A DNA stretch of 9,080 nt, taken from Bacteroidia bacterium (GTDB taxonomy: Bacteria > Bacteroidota > Bacteroidia > Bacteroidales > UBA12481). Below the pieces are notes generated by a model. The model worked only from the letters and a program-made list of their open reading frames with translations. It was not told the origin of the DNA and did no database searches. Position 1 is the stretch's first letter, and the number at the start of each line of letters is the position of its first letter. Shown in pieces: positions 1 to 7,241 of the stretch. The translations under genes were made by a program, and so were the position numbers. The DNA is taken from NCBI GenBank assembly GCA_026391235.1, contig JAPLDV010000811.1, forward strand, positions 1 through 9,080. Direction: 5' to 3'.

Positions 1-567
1 AGAACAATCCTTAACCGGCTCAATCGTCAGAACGATAAAGGAATTATCCTGTTACACGGTAAGCCGGGAACTGGAAAAACCTTCTATATCCGTTATCTCA
101 TTCAATCGGTCACAAAAAAAGTGATATACATGCCGTCTCACCTTGCCGCGTCGGTAAGCAATCCTGAACTCCTCACTGTTCTTATGGAATATAAGAATTC
201 GGTGCTGGTGATCGAGGATGCTGAAAACATTGTAGTTGACCGGGAGAATGACCGACAATCATCGGTTTCTGCACTTCTTAACCTTTCCGACGGATTGCTG
301 GCTGATTGCCTGAAAATTCAGATTATCTGTTCGTTCAATACCGATGTTTCCAAAATAGATAAGGCCTTGATGAGAAAGGGCCGGCTGATAGCACGTTATG
401 AATTTCGGGAGCTTGAAACAGACTTAGCCAACAACCTGTCTGCTAATCTGGGTTACGGCAGGCCCTTCCATTCGCCGGCCCTTCTCACCGATATCTATAA
501 CCAGGGGGAGATGGAATATAGTGCCACGAACCCTGCTGCCACCATCGGGTTTAAAATTCACAATTAA
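1..567 (+). CDS. AAA+ ATPase, C-terminal part (gene enters from left edge)
   Basis: The reading frame is open from base 1, so the start lies outside the window. The visible 188 residues begin inside the ATPase core. Walker A is GKPGTGKT (visible residues 20-27, bases 58-81). Walker B is VLVIED (68-73). A sensor-1-like stretch, IICSFNTD, ends in N-T-D, and ALMRKGRLIARYEF matches the arginine-finger region of classical AAA proteins such as the Bcs1/FtsH group (usually 'R-x-GR'). The ATPase should therefore be catalytically complete, although N-terminal substrate or adaptor domains cannot be seen. The C-terminus has a short NPAATIGFK tail that may pack on the lid. It lies 64 bases upstream of the WYL regulator on the same strand, but an inverted repeat lies between them, so a shared operon is uncertain. 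AAA class is confident; the specific role is unknown. Confidence 0.85.
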   Translation, partial: RTILNRLNRQNDKGIILLHGKPGTGKTFYIRYLIQSVTKKVIYMPSHLAASVSNPELLTVLMEYKNSVLVIEDAENIVVDRENDRQSSVSALLNLSDGLLADCLKIQIICSFNTDVSKIDKALMRKGRLIARYEFRELETDLANNLSANLGYGRPFHSPALLTDIYNQGEMEYSATNPAATIGFKIHN

Positions 568-576
568 CCAATCTGC

Positions 577-593
577 GCGACATACTTTGTCGC
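577..593. repeat. Perfect 6-bp inverted repeat before the WYL gene
   Basis: GCGACA and TGTCGC flank the 5-base loop TACTT, 39 bases upstream of the WYL start. No T-run follows, so it is a poor intrinsic terminator. A dyad in front of a regulator gene could be an autoregulatory operator, or simply the end of the ATPase transcript. A loose match to the Bacteroidota -7 box (TACCTTTA at 604-611, consensus TAnnTTTG) follows it, but the upstream TTTG at 586-589 is too close for a proper -33 element. Confidence 0.3.
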
Positions 594-631
594 TTAGCTG
601 GCTTACCTTTAGATTAAAATAACAACCAAAA

Positions 632-1672
632 ATGTCGAAACGAGGCTACATATCACGGTACATGCTGATAGTGAAGAAACTGAAAGCAAAACCTTACAGT
701 TCCTATGTGGAGCTGAAATCGTACATCGAGAACCAGGTTGAATATCTGCAGATGCAGGATGATACGTTGGAAATTGGATTCTCCAAAAGAACCCTGCAAC
801 GGGATATCCGGGAAATTCGGAACAATTTCGGTTTCGACATTGAGTTCTCCAAGAGTAGCAAAGGTTATTATATCGTTCAATCCGAATCGGAGAATATGAA
901 CTTTCAGCGGATGATGGAAGCCTTTGACATGTTCAATTCGCTGAACCAAGCCCAGGATATGACACCCTATATTCACTTGGAAAAACGCCGACCGCAAGGG
1001 ACAGAGAATCTTTATGGATTACTTCATGCCATAAAGAACCGGCTTCTGATCAGCTTCACCTATCAAAAGTTCTGGGAAGATGAGATAACCCAACGCCAAG
1101 TTCATCCCTATGCCCTCAAGGAATTTAAGAACCGTTGGTATGTCGTTGCAAAAGACTTGAAAGATGATGCAATTAAGACGTTCGGATTGGATCGACTTTC
1201 CGACCTGGAGATTAGCAAGAAAAAGTTTGATCTTACGGCTGGCTTCAATATCGAGGAACATTTTCGATATTGTTTCGGGATCGTTAGTCCTAATAGTGAT
1301 GCGCCAGAGGAGATTATCCTTTCGTTCGATCCTGTCCAGGGTAAATACATCAAAACATTACCCCTTCATGAGACCCAGAAGGTGATCATTGATGACGAAG
1401 AAGAATTGGTGATCAGTTTAAAACTTTATGTCACACATGATCTGATCATGGAACTGCTCTCATTCGGAAACAGTATGGCCGTGATAAAGCCTGAATCGTT
1501 ATTCAACGAAATAAAATCCGAGCATTGGGAAGCATATAAGAAGGAAATCAGCAGGAACTTCGAGGAGAAAGTTCGCAATGGCACTTGGTCTGATGAATTT
1601 GATTTAACGGAAATTAAGGAGCCGGGTAAAAAGACCTTGAGAATCTATGCCAAGAAAGGACTTGAAGAATGA
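632..1672 (+). CDS. WYL-domain transcriptional regulator (HTH + WYL + WCX)
   Basis: This 346-residue protein has the usual three-part WYL layout. An N-terminal helix-turn-helix region (about 1-82) contains FSKRTLQRDIREIRNNFG, the recognition helix and wing typical of DeoR/HTH_11-like WYL proteins. The WYL domain (about 125-200) has HPYAL at 158-162 and the signature WYVVA at 169-173, with V in place of the L of 'WYL', followed by FGLDRLSDLEI. The C-terminal WCX-like region (about 225-295) has LPLHETQ and the late SFGNSMAVIKPESL. WYL domains bind nucleic-acid or nucleotide ligands, and such proteins commonly control defence operons (for example CapW and BrxR). The start ATG at 632 follows an A-rich leader without a strong Shine-Dalgarno. 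The gene opens the defence-like cluster and probably regulates itself and the genes downstream; that is inference. Length is normal and no damage is visible. Confidence 0.93.
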   Translation: MSKRGYISRYMLIVKKLKAKPYSSYVELKSYIENQVEYLQMQDDTLEIGFSKRTLQRDIREIRNNFGFDIEFSKSSKGYYIVQSESENMNFQRMMEAFDMFNSLNQAQDMTPYIHLEKRRPQGTENLYGLLHAIKNRLLISFTYQKFWEDEITQRQVHPYALKEFKNRWYVVAKDLKDDAIKTFGLDRLSDLEISKKKFDLTAGFNIEEHFRYCFGIVSPNSDAPEEIILSFDPVQGKYIKTLPLHETQKVIIDDEEELVISLKLYVTHDLIMELLSFGNSMAVIKPESLFNEIKSEHWEAYKKEISRNFEEKVRNGTWSDEFDLTEIKEPGKKTLRIYAKKGLEE

Positions 1673-1783
1673 TTCGGGCAATTCATTTTATCGGTCACTA
1701 CGGTTTAGGATGTAATGCTCTCGAATAAGCAAAGGGTTGAATTAAACTTACATAATAACTACCTTCTTACACAGACTTCATAA

Positions 1784-1801
1784 AAATCCTCAAGCGGATT
1801 T
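1784..1801. repeat. Small hairpin in the leader of the FGE-like gene
   Basis: AAATCC and GGATTT form a 6-bp stem around TCAAGC, ending 19 bases before the ATG at 1821 and directly before a GAGGAAAG purine stretch that could act as the ribosome binding site. It may be a leader structure, a regulator site or the end of the WYL transcript. The rest of the 148-base gap (1673-1820) shows no convincing promoter or gene. Confidence 0.3.
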
Positions 1802-1820
1802 ATAGAGGAAAGTTAACAAA

Positions 1821-2546
1821 ATGATAGAGATTGACACTTCTTCGGTTCAAAGACCTGAAATAGAGTGGGTAACCATTCCTGCAGGCACCTTTATAATGGG
1901 CAACCCAAAAGATGAGGTTGGCTGGTTTAAAGGACAAACCCAGTATCAGGTGAACCTTGACGCATTTAGGATGAGTAAGTACCCAATTACGTTTAAGCAA
2001 TATGACTTGTTTTGCCTATCGACTGGCATTGATAAACCTTGGGATAACGATTGGGGCCGTGACAATCGCCCGGTTATCCATGTCAGTTGGGACGATGCCG
2101 TTGCCTTTGCCGAGTGGATGCGTTGCCGTCTCCCAACAGAAGCCGAATGGGAATATGCATGCCGGGCGGGTACGACAACTCCATTCAATACCGGCGAAAA
2201 CCTGACCACATCACAAGCTAATTATGATGGTAATAGGACTTACAACAATAATCCAAAGGGTGAATTCAGAAAAAAAACGATGCCCGTCGGCAGCTTTTCC
2301 CCTAACGCCTGGGGGTTGTATGATATGCACGGAAATGTAACGGAGTGGTGCAGTGATTGGTATAATGATGATTACCCGATAGACTCTCAAATCAATCCTA
2401 AAGGCCCTTTAACGGGGACACAACGCGTTCTCCGAGGTGGTGCTTGGTATTTCCATGCTCAGAATTGCAGGTCAGCAAGTCGAAATGATCGCCCACCATT
2501 CTGTAAAGGTGACTTCACAGGATTCCGATTGGTTTCATCTATTTAA
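1821..2546 (+). CDS. FGE/SUMF1-fold protein (formylglycine-generating-enzyme-like, probably non-canonical)
   Basis: The 241-residue protein is a single FGE-sulfatase domain (PF03781 type, C-type-lectin-like fold). Motifs in order are IPAGTFIMGN (19-28), PVIHVSWDDAVAFAEWM (84-100), RLPTEAEWEYACRAGT (103-118), GLYDMHGNVTEWC (165-177), RVLRGGAW (202-209) and GFRLV (234-238). True FGE uses two cysteines in the pattern G-[SA]-[YW]-x-C-H-x3-C. Here the first is F211 and only C216 remains (WYFHAQNC), so formylglycine synthesis on sulfatases is unlikely. No signal peptide is seen and no sulfatase is nearby. Standalone or fused FGE-like domains are also common in bacterial conflict systems and as diversity-generating retroelement targets, where the fold acts as a binding module. 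A GAGGAAAG stretch lies about 10 bases before the ATG. It sits between the WYL regulator and the endonuclease genes. The fold is confident; the function is open. Confidence 0.9.
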   Translation: MIEIDTSSVQRPEIEWVTIPAGTFIMGNPKDEVGWFKGQTQYQVNLDAFRMSKYPITFKQYDLFCLSTGIDKPWDNDWGRDNRPVIHVSWDDAVAFAEWMRCRLPTEAEWEYACRAGTTTPFNTGENLTTSQANYDGNRTYNNNPKGEFRKKTMPVGSFSPNAWGLYDMHGNVTEWCSDWYNDDYPIDSQINPKGPLTGTQRVLRGGAWYFHAQNCRSASRNDRPPFCKGDFTGFRLVSSI

Positions 2547-2560
2547 CCAATAGTCAATCC
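2520..2560. terminator. Possible stem-loop across the FGE-like stop codon
   Basis: ATTGGTT (2528-2534) pairs perfectly with AACCAAT (2545-2551) around a 10-base loop that includes part of the stop codon. The outer GGATT (2520-2524) pairs with AATCC (2556-2560) across a small internal loop. Only an ATTTCAT stretch follows, not a T-run, so termination is a guess. The 134-base gap up to 2680 otherwise shows no gene; TACTTTTT near 2602 is a one-mismatch resemblance to the Bacteroidota -7 box without a clear -33 partner. Confidence 0.3.
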
Positions 2561-2680
2561 ATTTCATAAAATAAGACCCATAGAAAAGGGCATTAAAAAA
2601 ATCCTACTTTTTCATTACGCACAAGAAATCATGAAAACCTAACACCCAGATATTTTACCCATCAATTGATTTCAAAAACC

Positions 2681-3352
2681 ATGGAAGATTCAAATCAAGA
2701 AGAAAACCAAACCGCAAAGAGCATTCATCAACTTTTTGCAAGTTCTGAAAGTATCAGAATTCCGGCATATCAACGTGCTTACAGTTGGGTAGATAAACAG
2801 TATACCCAATTTCTTGATGACCTTTTGGAGCAGAAAGGGAAAAGGTATTATTTAGGGCAGCTACTATTTGAGAAATACGACAATACTCTTTTTATTGTTG
2901 ACGGTCAACAAAGGATCACTACGACCATTCTTTTCCTTTCTGCCATCGCTAAAGTCCTAATTGCAAAGGGAGAAGATGTGGAAGAAATCCGGAAGAACTA
3001 TCTTACCGATGTTTTCAAAACTATTGATGACGACCAGGTAATTTTTAAGAAGATTACCCAGAAACACTTGATATCTGCATTAGATGATACGGAAACCATT
3101 TCACAAAGACGAATGATTGAAGCATTTTGCTTTTTCGAAAAAGAGCTGGCAAAACTTGATATAGATAATATAAAGCAGATTAAGCAAACTTTGGAAGATG
3201 CTGTAATCAGTACGTTTTACATTGCCAACCCTATCGAGGCAACTCAGGTCTTCGAATATCAAAACAATCGTGGCAAAGAACTTTCCCGGTTTGAAATAAT
3301 TAACTCCTTGATAATTACTGCTGCCTCTTTTTTGGAATCATGGGAAACATAG
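2681..3352 (+). CDS. DUF262 (GmrS-like) part of a split GmrSD-type modification-dependent endonuclease
   Basis: The 223-residue frame carries the DUF262 nucleotide-handling domain (ParB/sulfiredoxin-like fold): IPAYQRAYSW (27-36), YYLGQLLFEK (56-65), the hallmark DGQQR (74-78, loop of the NTPase site) and NNRGKELSRFE (195-205), which normally leads into the helical linker. GmrSD enzymes are type IV restriction systems that use NTP to cut DNA with modified cytosine, such as glucosylated hydroxymethylcytosine in T-even phages. An in-frame TTG at 2666 exists, but ATG 2681 in an 'acc-ATG' context is preferred. The frame stops at 3350 just after the NRGK motif, while the matching DUF1524 half continues in the -1 frame from an overlapping ATG at 3340. 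It is therefore either a frameshifted gene, a two-gene version, or a product of ribosomal slippage. Domain assignment is confident; intactness is not. Confidence 0.9.
   Translation: MEDSNQEENQTAKSIHQLFASSESIRIPAYQRAYSWVDKQYTQFLDDLLEQKGKRYYLGQLLFEKYDNTLFIVDGQQRITTTILFLSAIAKVLIAKGEDVEEIRKNYLTDVFKTIDDDQVIFKKITQKHLISALDDTETISQRRMIEAFCFFEKELAKLDIDNIKQIKQTLEDAVISTFYIANPIEATQVFEYQNNRGKELSRFEIINSLIITAASFLESWET
3328..3352 (+). other. Frame junction: T TTT TTG slippery heptamer and 13-base ORF overlap
   Basis: In the DUF262 frame the codons read TCT TTT TTG, so bases 3328-3334 form T_TTT_TTG, an X_XXY_YYZ heptamer that permits -1 slippage. After a -1 shift, reading continues GGA ATC ATG into the DUF1524 frame, giving one protein of about 506 residues. 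Without a shift, the first frame ends at TAG 3350-3352 and the second can start at ATG 3340, overlapping by 13 bases. A one-base loss in the T6 tract (real mutation or sequencing error) would look identical. Confidence 0.6.
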
Positions 3353-4200
3353 ATGCCATTAAAGAACGGTTGAACAATGTTGAGAACAAGACAGGGTGGA
3401 TAAAGCTGTTTTTCGAGAATTTTGTTGAGCTAACTCATAGTGCAAAAAGTGTTGTGACTAACAAAAATATTCAGGAAATCTCTAACCTGTTTTTCATTGG
3501 TAACCAAGCTAATTGGAAGATTGTCTTGCTGACACTATTCTATAAGGGTGAAAATGCAGGTCTTCATTTTCAATCCATTTTAAAACTACTTGAAATTCTA
3601 AGCTTTAAACTGAAACTGGGCGATTATCGCACAGACTATCTGCCAGATTATGCCAAAATGTATTTTAGAATCGACAACAATTACAATATTGATAGTCTGT
3701 ACGGCGATTTAAAAAAAGCTGCAGAAAACGGTTTTAAGTGGTACTGGAATGACGGGAATCGCTTTATGAACCTTATCACTGATTACTTCGACAATCAAAA
3801 ATACCATTACCATATCAACCGGATAAAATTTGTACTATGGCAATATGAAAACAGCTTAAGGTCAGCAAAACGCTCGGGGGTATTATTGGACAAAGACCTT
3901 TATGACAGTTATACGATTGAGCATATCACGCCGCAGACACCGGCAAATGAAGTTTACACGGACAACTTCAAAAACAATTACCTTCATCTTGTAGGTAATA
4001 TGGCTTTACTGACAAAGAGCCAAAACAGTAAATTCGGCAATAAATCTTTCGAGGAAAAAAGGGAATTATTCCAAGACACAGCACTCTCAAGTTACACTGA
4101 AATAAGAGAAAAATCTCAATGGACTGAAACGGAGATTACTGAACGGCACCGTCAAATTTCTCTTTTTGCAAAGCAGTATTTTGACTTTACAGGTTTTTAG
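3340..4200 (+). CDS. DUF1524 (GmrD-like HNH nuclease) part of the split GmrSD-type endonuclease
   Basis: From ATG 3340 the frame encodes 286 residues. The first roughly 180 are the helical linker usual between the two GmrSD domains. The rest is a DUF1524 HNH-fold nuclease with YTIEHITPQTPANE (191-204, catalytic-type H195), NYLHLVGNMALLTKSQNSKF (213-232, with the conserved GN at 219-220 and N229) and NKSFEEKRELF (234-244). These residues form the His-Me-finger core that cuts DNA in the GmrD half, and all visible key positions are present. The frame is open upstream of the ATG to 3304, as expected if the two halves were once, or are still, translated as one chain. The stop at 4200 is 22 bases before the DUF2779 ATG, suggesting co-transcription. 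It could be made by re-initiation, by -1 frameshifting, or not at all if the gene is dead. Confidence 0.88.
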   Translation: MGNIDAIKERLNNVENKTGWIKLFFENFVELTHSAKSVVTNKNIQEISNLFFIGNQANWKIVLLTLFYKGENAGLHFQSILKLLEILSFKLKLGDYRTDYLPDYAKMYFRIDNNYNIDSLYGDLKKAAENGFKWYWNDGNRFMNLITDYFDNQKYHYHINRIKFVLWQYENSLRSAKRSGVLLDKDLYDSYTIEHITPQTPANEVYTDNFKNNYLHLVGNMALLTKSQNSKFGNKSFEEKRELFQDTALSSYTEIREKSQWTETEITERHRQISLFAKQYFDFTGF

Positions 4201-4222
4201 GAGAGAAGAATTAACATACAGG

Positions 4223-5581
4223 ATGCTTTCAAAATCAAAATTTATCCGGGGAGAGAAGTGTCAGAAATCGCTCTGGCTTTACCTCCATCGCCCCGAACTG
4301 GCCATGGTTGATGACTCCCAGCTTGCCATAATGAACAGAGGAACCAACATAGGGGTGTTGGCCAGGGATTACTTTCCAGGAGGAGTGATGGCGGTAGAAG
4401 GCGAATATCCGTCCAGGGAATCGGCTCTTCGTACACAGGAATTGATCGATTTGGGGTTTGAAACCATATATGAAGCCACCTTCATTTACGATGATACCCT
4501 TGTTGCTGTGGATATCCTAACCCGGTCTGACGGCACGTGGAAACTGTTTGAATGTAAGGGAACGACAGGTGTCAGAGATTACCACATCCTCGATCTGTCC
4601 GTACAAGTTTATGTGGTTACCGGAGCAGGAATATCATTGGTGGATGCTTCAGTTATGCATCTCAATAACCAATATGTCAGACGTGGAAATTTGGATGTGA
4701 TGAGTTTATTCACCTCCGATAGTGTCTTTGATCAGGTTCTAAATTTACAGGCTTTAATCCCTGACCGTATTAATCAATTCAGGACGATGTTGGAAGCTGG
4801 CGAACCATTGATTGGAATTGGTAATCAATGTGACTCTCCTTATCCCTGTGATTTTAAAGAATACTGCCATAACCTTCTACCGGATTCACCAGCGGAGATA
4901 TTGGATGAGATTATTGATCCCCCCTTAGTCCATCACGATTCGGTCAAGAGATGGCTGGATCAGTTTGGCTATCCACTTCACTTCCTGGATTTCGAAACCA
5001 TTATGCCTGCGATTCCACTATTCGATGAATCCCGTCCATACCAGCAGATACCATTTCAATACTCTCTTCATTATCTACCCGAAAAGAATGGTGAGTTGGT
5101 TCACTCGGATTACCTAGCCTGGCCAAATGGCGATCCACGCCCCGACCTGATCCGCACCCTGATCGCAGGCACTCGGGCCCCTGGTAAGACTCTTGTTTTT
5201 AATGCAACATTTGAAAAGAGATGTCTGAATGAAATGGCACATGACTTTCCTCAATATGCTGATGATTTGTACAGTATAATCGGACGGATTGAAGATTTGG
5301 CTAAGGTATTCCAGAGTAAATCATTCCACTTTCCCCATCTGGGAAGAAAGTACTCATTAAAACTCATATTACCGCTGTTAGTTCCAGACTTGAGTTACGA
5401 AGACCTAGAAATCAATAATGGGGGAGATGCCAGTGCCATGTTCGAACAGCTATATATCTCGACCGACACCGAACTTATTGAGAAAACTCGTGAGAATCTA
5501 TTGAAATATTGCCACTTGGATACGTTGGCGATGGTAAGGATTATGGAGGTTTTGGAAGCAGATTTACTTCATAATGACTGA
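4223..5581 (+). CDS. DUF2779 protein: Cas4-like Fe-S PD-(D/E)XK domain fused to a DEDD exonuclease domain
   Basis: The 452-residue protein begins MLSKSKFIRGEKCQKSLWLY, the usual opening of this family, so ATG 4223 is chosen over an in-frame ATG at 4166 inside the preceding gene. The N-terminal half resembles Cas4/RecB nucleases: E84, D97 (VAVDIL) and E110-x-K112 (FECKG) form the PD-(D/E)XK site, and C13, C203, C209 and C215 match the four-cysteine iron-sulfur arrangement. The C-terminal half (about 250-445) is the DUF2779 RNase-H-like exonuclease: LDFET (D256, E258), VFNATFEKRCL (N327/E331 region) and YCHLD (Y429, D433, DEDDy-like motif III). It should thus carry two DNA-processing active sites. 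A possible Shine-Dalgarno (AGGAG, about 4199-4203) is rather distant. This gene is visibly more GC-rich than those after 5649, suggesting separate origins. Biological role is unproven. Confidence 0.9.
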   Translation: MLSKSKFIRGEKCQKSLWLYLHRPELAMVDDSQLAIMNRGTNIGVLARDYFPGGVMAVEGEYPSRESALRTQELIDLGFETIYEATFIYDDTLVAVDILTRSDGTWKLFECKGTTGVRDYHILDLSVQVYVVTGAGISLVDASVMHLNNQYVRRGNLDVMSLFTSDSVFDQVLNLQALIPDRINQFRTMLEAGEPLIGIGNQCDSPYPCDFKEYCHNLLPDSPAEILDEIIDPPLVHHDSVKRWLDQFGYPLHFLDFETIMPAIPLFDESRPYQQIPFQYSLHYLPEKNGELVHSDYLAWPNGDPRPDLIRTLIAGTRAPGKTLVFNATFEKRCLNEMAHDFPQYADDLYSIIGRIEDLAKVFQSKSFHFPHLGRKYSLKLILPLLVPDLSYEDLEINNGGDASAMFEQLYISTDTELIEKTRENLLKYCHLDTLAMVRIMEVLEADLLHND

Positions 5582-5648
5582 TTGGAAAAGAAATTATACC
5601 TTGCAGAAACGCATAAACTGAACAGCCTGCGCCGTTTTACTGAAAAAA

Positions 5649-6467
5649 ATGCTAACCAAAATCCAATTAACTACCATGAAAGACGAAAGAGAGAAAGACG
5701 AAAGAGACTTTTTGACCACTCAATATAGAGAGGCAATTAAAAATTTATATTCTGAACGGAAAATTATCCCAACCATAGGAGAATTTCTTTGTGAAAGGCA
5801 TCCTGAATGTGAATCATCCGCAAAGGTCAAACTTTACACTGGTAATTGGGCTTTCGTTGGTGATCGATATGGTCATGCAAAAATTGAAGGAATCAGTGCT
5901 AAAATTCTTTTTATTGCAATGGATAGAGGTGGACATGACGGGGCAGCTAATGAGTTATTCCCGGGTACACAGGAATCATTTAGGACAAGTATAGAAAACC
6001 CGGATAATCCTCATATGGGCGGGGTTTCCTTGATTTTGAAGGAGCTGGTTGATGAAGCACCTTTGAAACAATTATCGGGGATATGTGCTTTAACAAATGC
6101 AATAAAATGCGTTAAGCCAACAGGAATGCAGACAACACATGCTACTCAAAAAATGAAAACAAATTGTTCAATTCATCTTGAATCTGAAATCCAATCACTA
6201 AAGCCTGATATTATCATTACGCAGGGGGATCACCCAAGAGATACAGTTTTAAATTTATTAAAACCGAACCTAATTCAACAATTTCATACAACAGGTAGCG
6301 GGAAAGCCTCATTATATATCACCGCTAATAATGTAATTGTTTTAGTGACACCTCATCCTGCTCGCTTATCTGGGATGGAATGGCGCAATGGGAAAATGCC
6401 AGCATACTTCTATTCCGCGATTGCAGAAACACGAAAAAAATTTATTGAATCAGTCAATAAGAACTAA
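5649..6467 (+). CDS. UDG-superfamily-like protein with family-4-type cysteine pattern (first of three)
   Basis: The 272-residue protein follows the layout of family 4/5 uracil-DNA glycosylases. A strand and degenerate motif 1, ILFIAMDRGG (86-95), stand where family 4 has GEAPG. PHMGGVSLILKELVD (121-135) matches the 'G-x-G-x-LL' helix, ALTNAIKC (147-154) the 'TNVVKC' strand, LKPDIIITQG (184-193) the 'P-x-v-i-x-LG' strand, and TPHPAR (234-239) the HPS motif. C48, C54, C154 and C173 sit roughly where family 4 enzymes bind a 4Fe-4S cluster, although the first pair is C-x5-C rather than C-x2-C. Changes in motif 1 make ordinary uracil excision uncertain; it may recognise another base or only bind DNA. 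The N-terminus is charged and probably helical. ATG 5649 follows an A7 tract; ATG 5676 ('acc-ATG') is an equally good start. Fold assignment is by motif reading only. Confidence 0.75.
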   Translation: MLTKIQLTTMKDEREKDERDFLTTQYREAIKNLYSERKIIPTIGEFLCERHPECESSAKVKLYTGNWAFVGDRYGHAKIEGISAKILFIAMDRGGHDGAANELFPGTQESFRTSIENPDNPHMGGVSLILKELVDEAPLKQLSGICALTNAIKCVKPTGMQTTHATQKMKTNCSIHLESEIQSLKPDIIITQGDHPRDTVLNLLKPNLIQQFHTTGSGKASLYITANNVIVLVTPHPARLSGMEWRNGKMPAYFYSAIAETRKKFIESVNKN

Positions 6468-6524
6468 AAGGGTTATTCAGCTAGTCCATCAACTATTATT
6501 CTAATCATCGAAATACTTAATACC

Positions 6525-7238
6525 ATGAATTTAAATGATTTAGTTATCAGGACCCAGGAAATTGAAAAATTGGTAAGAGAGAGATATCCTTACGATGAAG
6601 GACTTAAAATTGGACCCATTTATGATGGGATTATTAACCTCAGCCAATACATTGATGCGAAATATAAAATCCTCTGGATACTAAAGGAACCTTACGATGA
6701 GCGAGAGGGCGGAAGAGCCTTCGGGGGTGATTGGTACTTAACTGAATTATTGAATAATATCAAAATAGCTGAGTTTAAAGGGGCTATCCGTACTTACAAG
6801 CCAATGATTTTGACATCCTATAGTATTCTAAACGGTTTTTGCCCATTTGACGAAATCACTTGGATAGATTCTACAGTAAGTGATACCTTAAAGAGTATTT
6901 GTTACTTTAACGTGAAAAAATTACCCGGCTTAACGACAAGCAATCCTTCAGTTATAAAGCGTGCATATAATGACAATAGGGATATCCTCCTTAAGCAAAT
7001 TCAATACTATGAACCTGATATTGTTATAGGGGGTTATACCTTGAATCTATTTCTACATGATCTTGGAATCGAACCAGAACAGAAGATAATCAACTGCCCG
7101 GGAAGTTTTCCTCACTACATTAAAGGGAATAAGCTATATATTGATGCCTATCACCCGGCTTCTAGAGTCGTTGCAAAAAGTTATTGTGAAAATATCATCC
7201 AAATTGTTCAATCCGTGAAAGAAATGTGGGCAAGATAA
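6525..7238 (+). CDS. Divergent UDG-superfamily-like protein (second of three)
   Basis: This 237-residue protein lies 57 bases after the previous gene and shows the same order of landmarks with almost no close sequence identity. A first strand and loop, KILWILKEPYD (48-58), replace motif 1. A glycine-rich AFGGDWYL follows (65-72). The CYFNVKKLPG strand (126-135) matches the 'TN-x-VK' region with F-N-V-K, YYEPDIVIGGYTL (161-173) matches the 'KPDIIITQG' strand, and YIDAYHPASR (205-214) ends in the HP motif. None of the four Fe-S cysteines is conserved as a set (C106, C126, C191, C221 are placed differently). No catalytic Asp/Asn of UDG family 1 or Glu of family 4 can be assigned with confidence. 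I read it as a member of the UDG-like fold with unknown target base or a binding-only role. It could also be an unrelated Rossmann-like protein; a structure prediction would settle this. ATG 6525 has an 'acc-ATG' context. Confidence 0.65.
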   Translation: MNLNDLVIRTQEIEKLVRERYPYDEGLKIGPIYDGIINLSQYIDAKYKILWILKEPYDEREGGRAFGGDWYLTELLNNIKIAEFKGAIRTYKPMILTSYSILNGFCPFDEITWIDSTVSDTLKSICYFNVKKLPGLTTSNPSVIKRAYNDNRDILLKQIQYYEPDIVIGGYTLNLFLHDLGIEPEQKIINCPGSFPHYIKGNKLYIDAYHPASRVVAKSYCENIIQIVQSVKEMWAR

Positions 7239-7241
7239 TAA

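Noticed and set aside
1669..1728. ATGA-overlapping 19-codon frame at the end of the WYL gene
   Set aside because: It is very short, has no recognisable features and no following support; an ATGA overlap of this kind arises easily by chance.
653..2209. Several open frames of 66-114 codons on the - strand (653-997, 1019-1261, 1108-1353, 1800-2000, 1946-2209)
   Set aside because: They lie opposite the WYL and FGE-like genes, whose conserved motifs prove the + strand reading.
1821..2546. Active formylglycine-generating enzyme for sulfatases
   Set aside because: One of the two required cysteines is phenylalanine (F211), and no sulfatase or secretion signal is present.
4223..5581. A CRISPR-associated Cas4 gene
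   Set aside because: The protein has the extra DUF2779 exonuclease half, and there is no repeat-spacer array or other cas gene in the window.
5582..5728. Open continuation of the DUF2779 frame after its stop codon, basic and protein-like
   Set aside because: DUF2779 is complete at 452 residues, and the stretch runs into the UDG-like gene in a different frame; probably chance.
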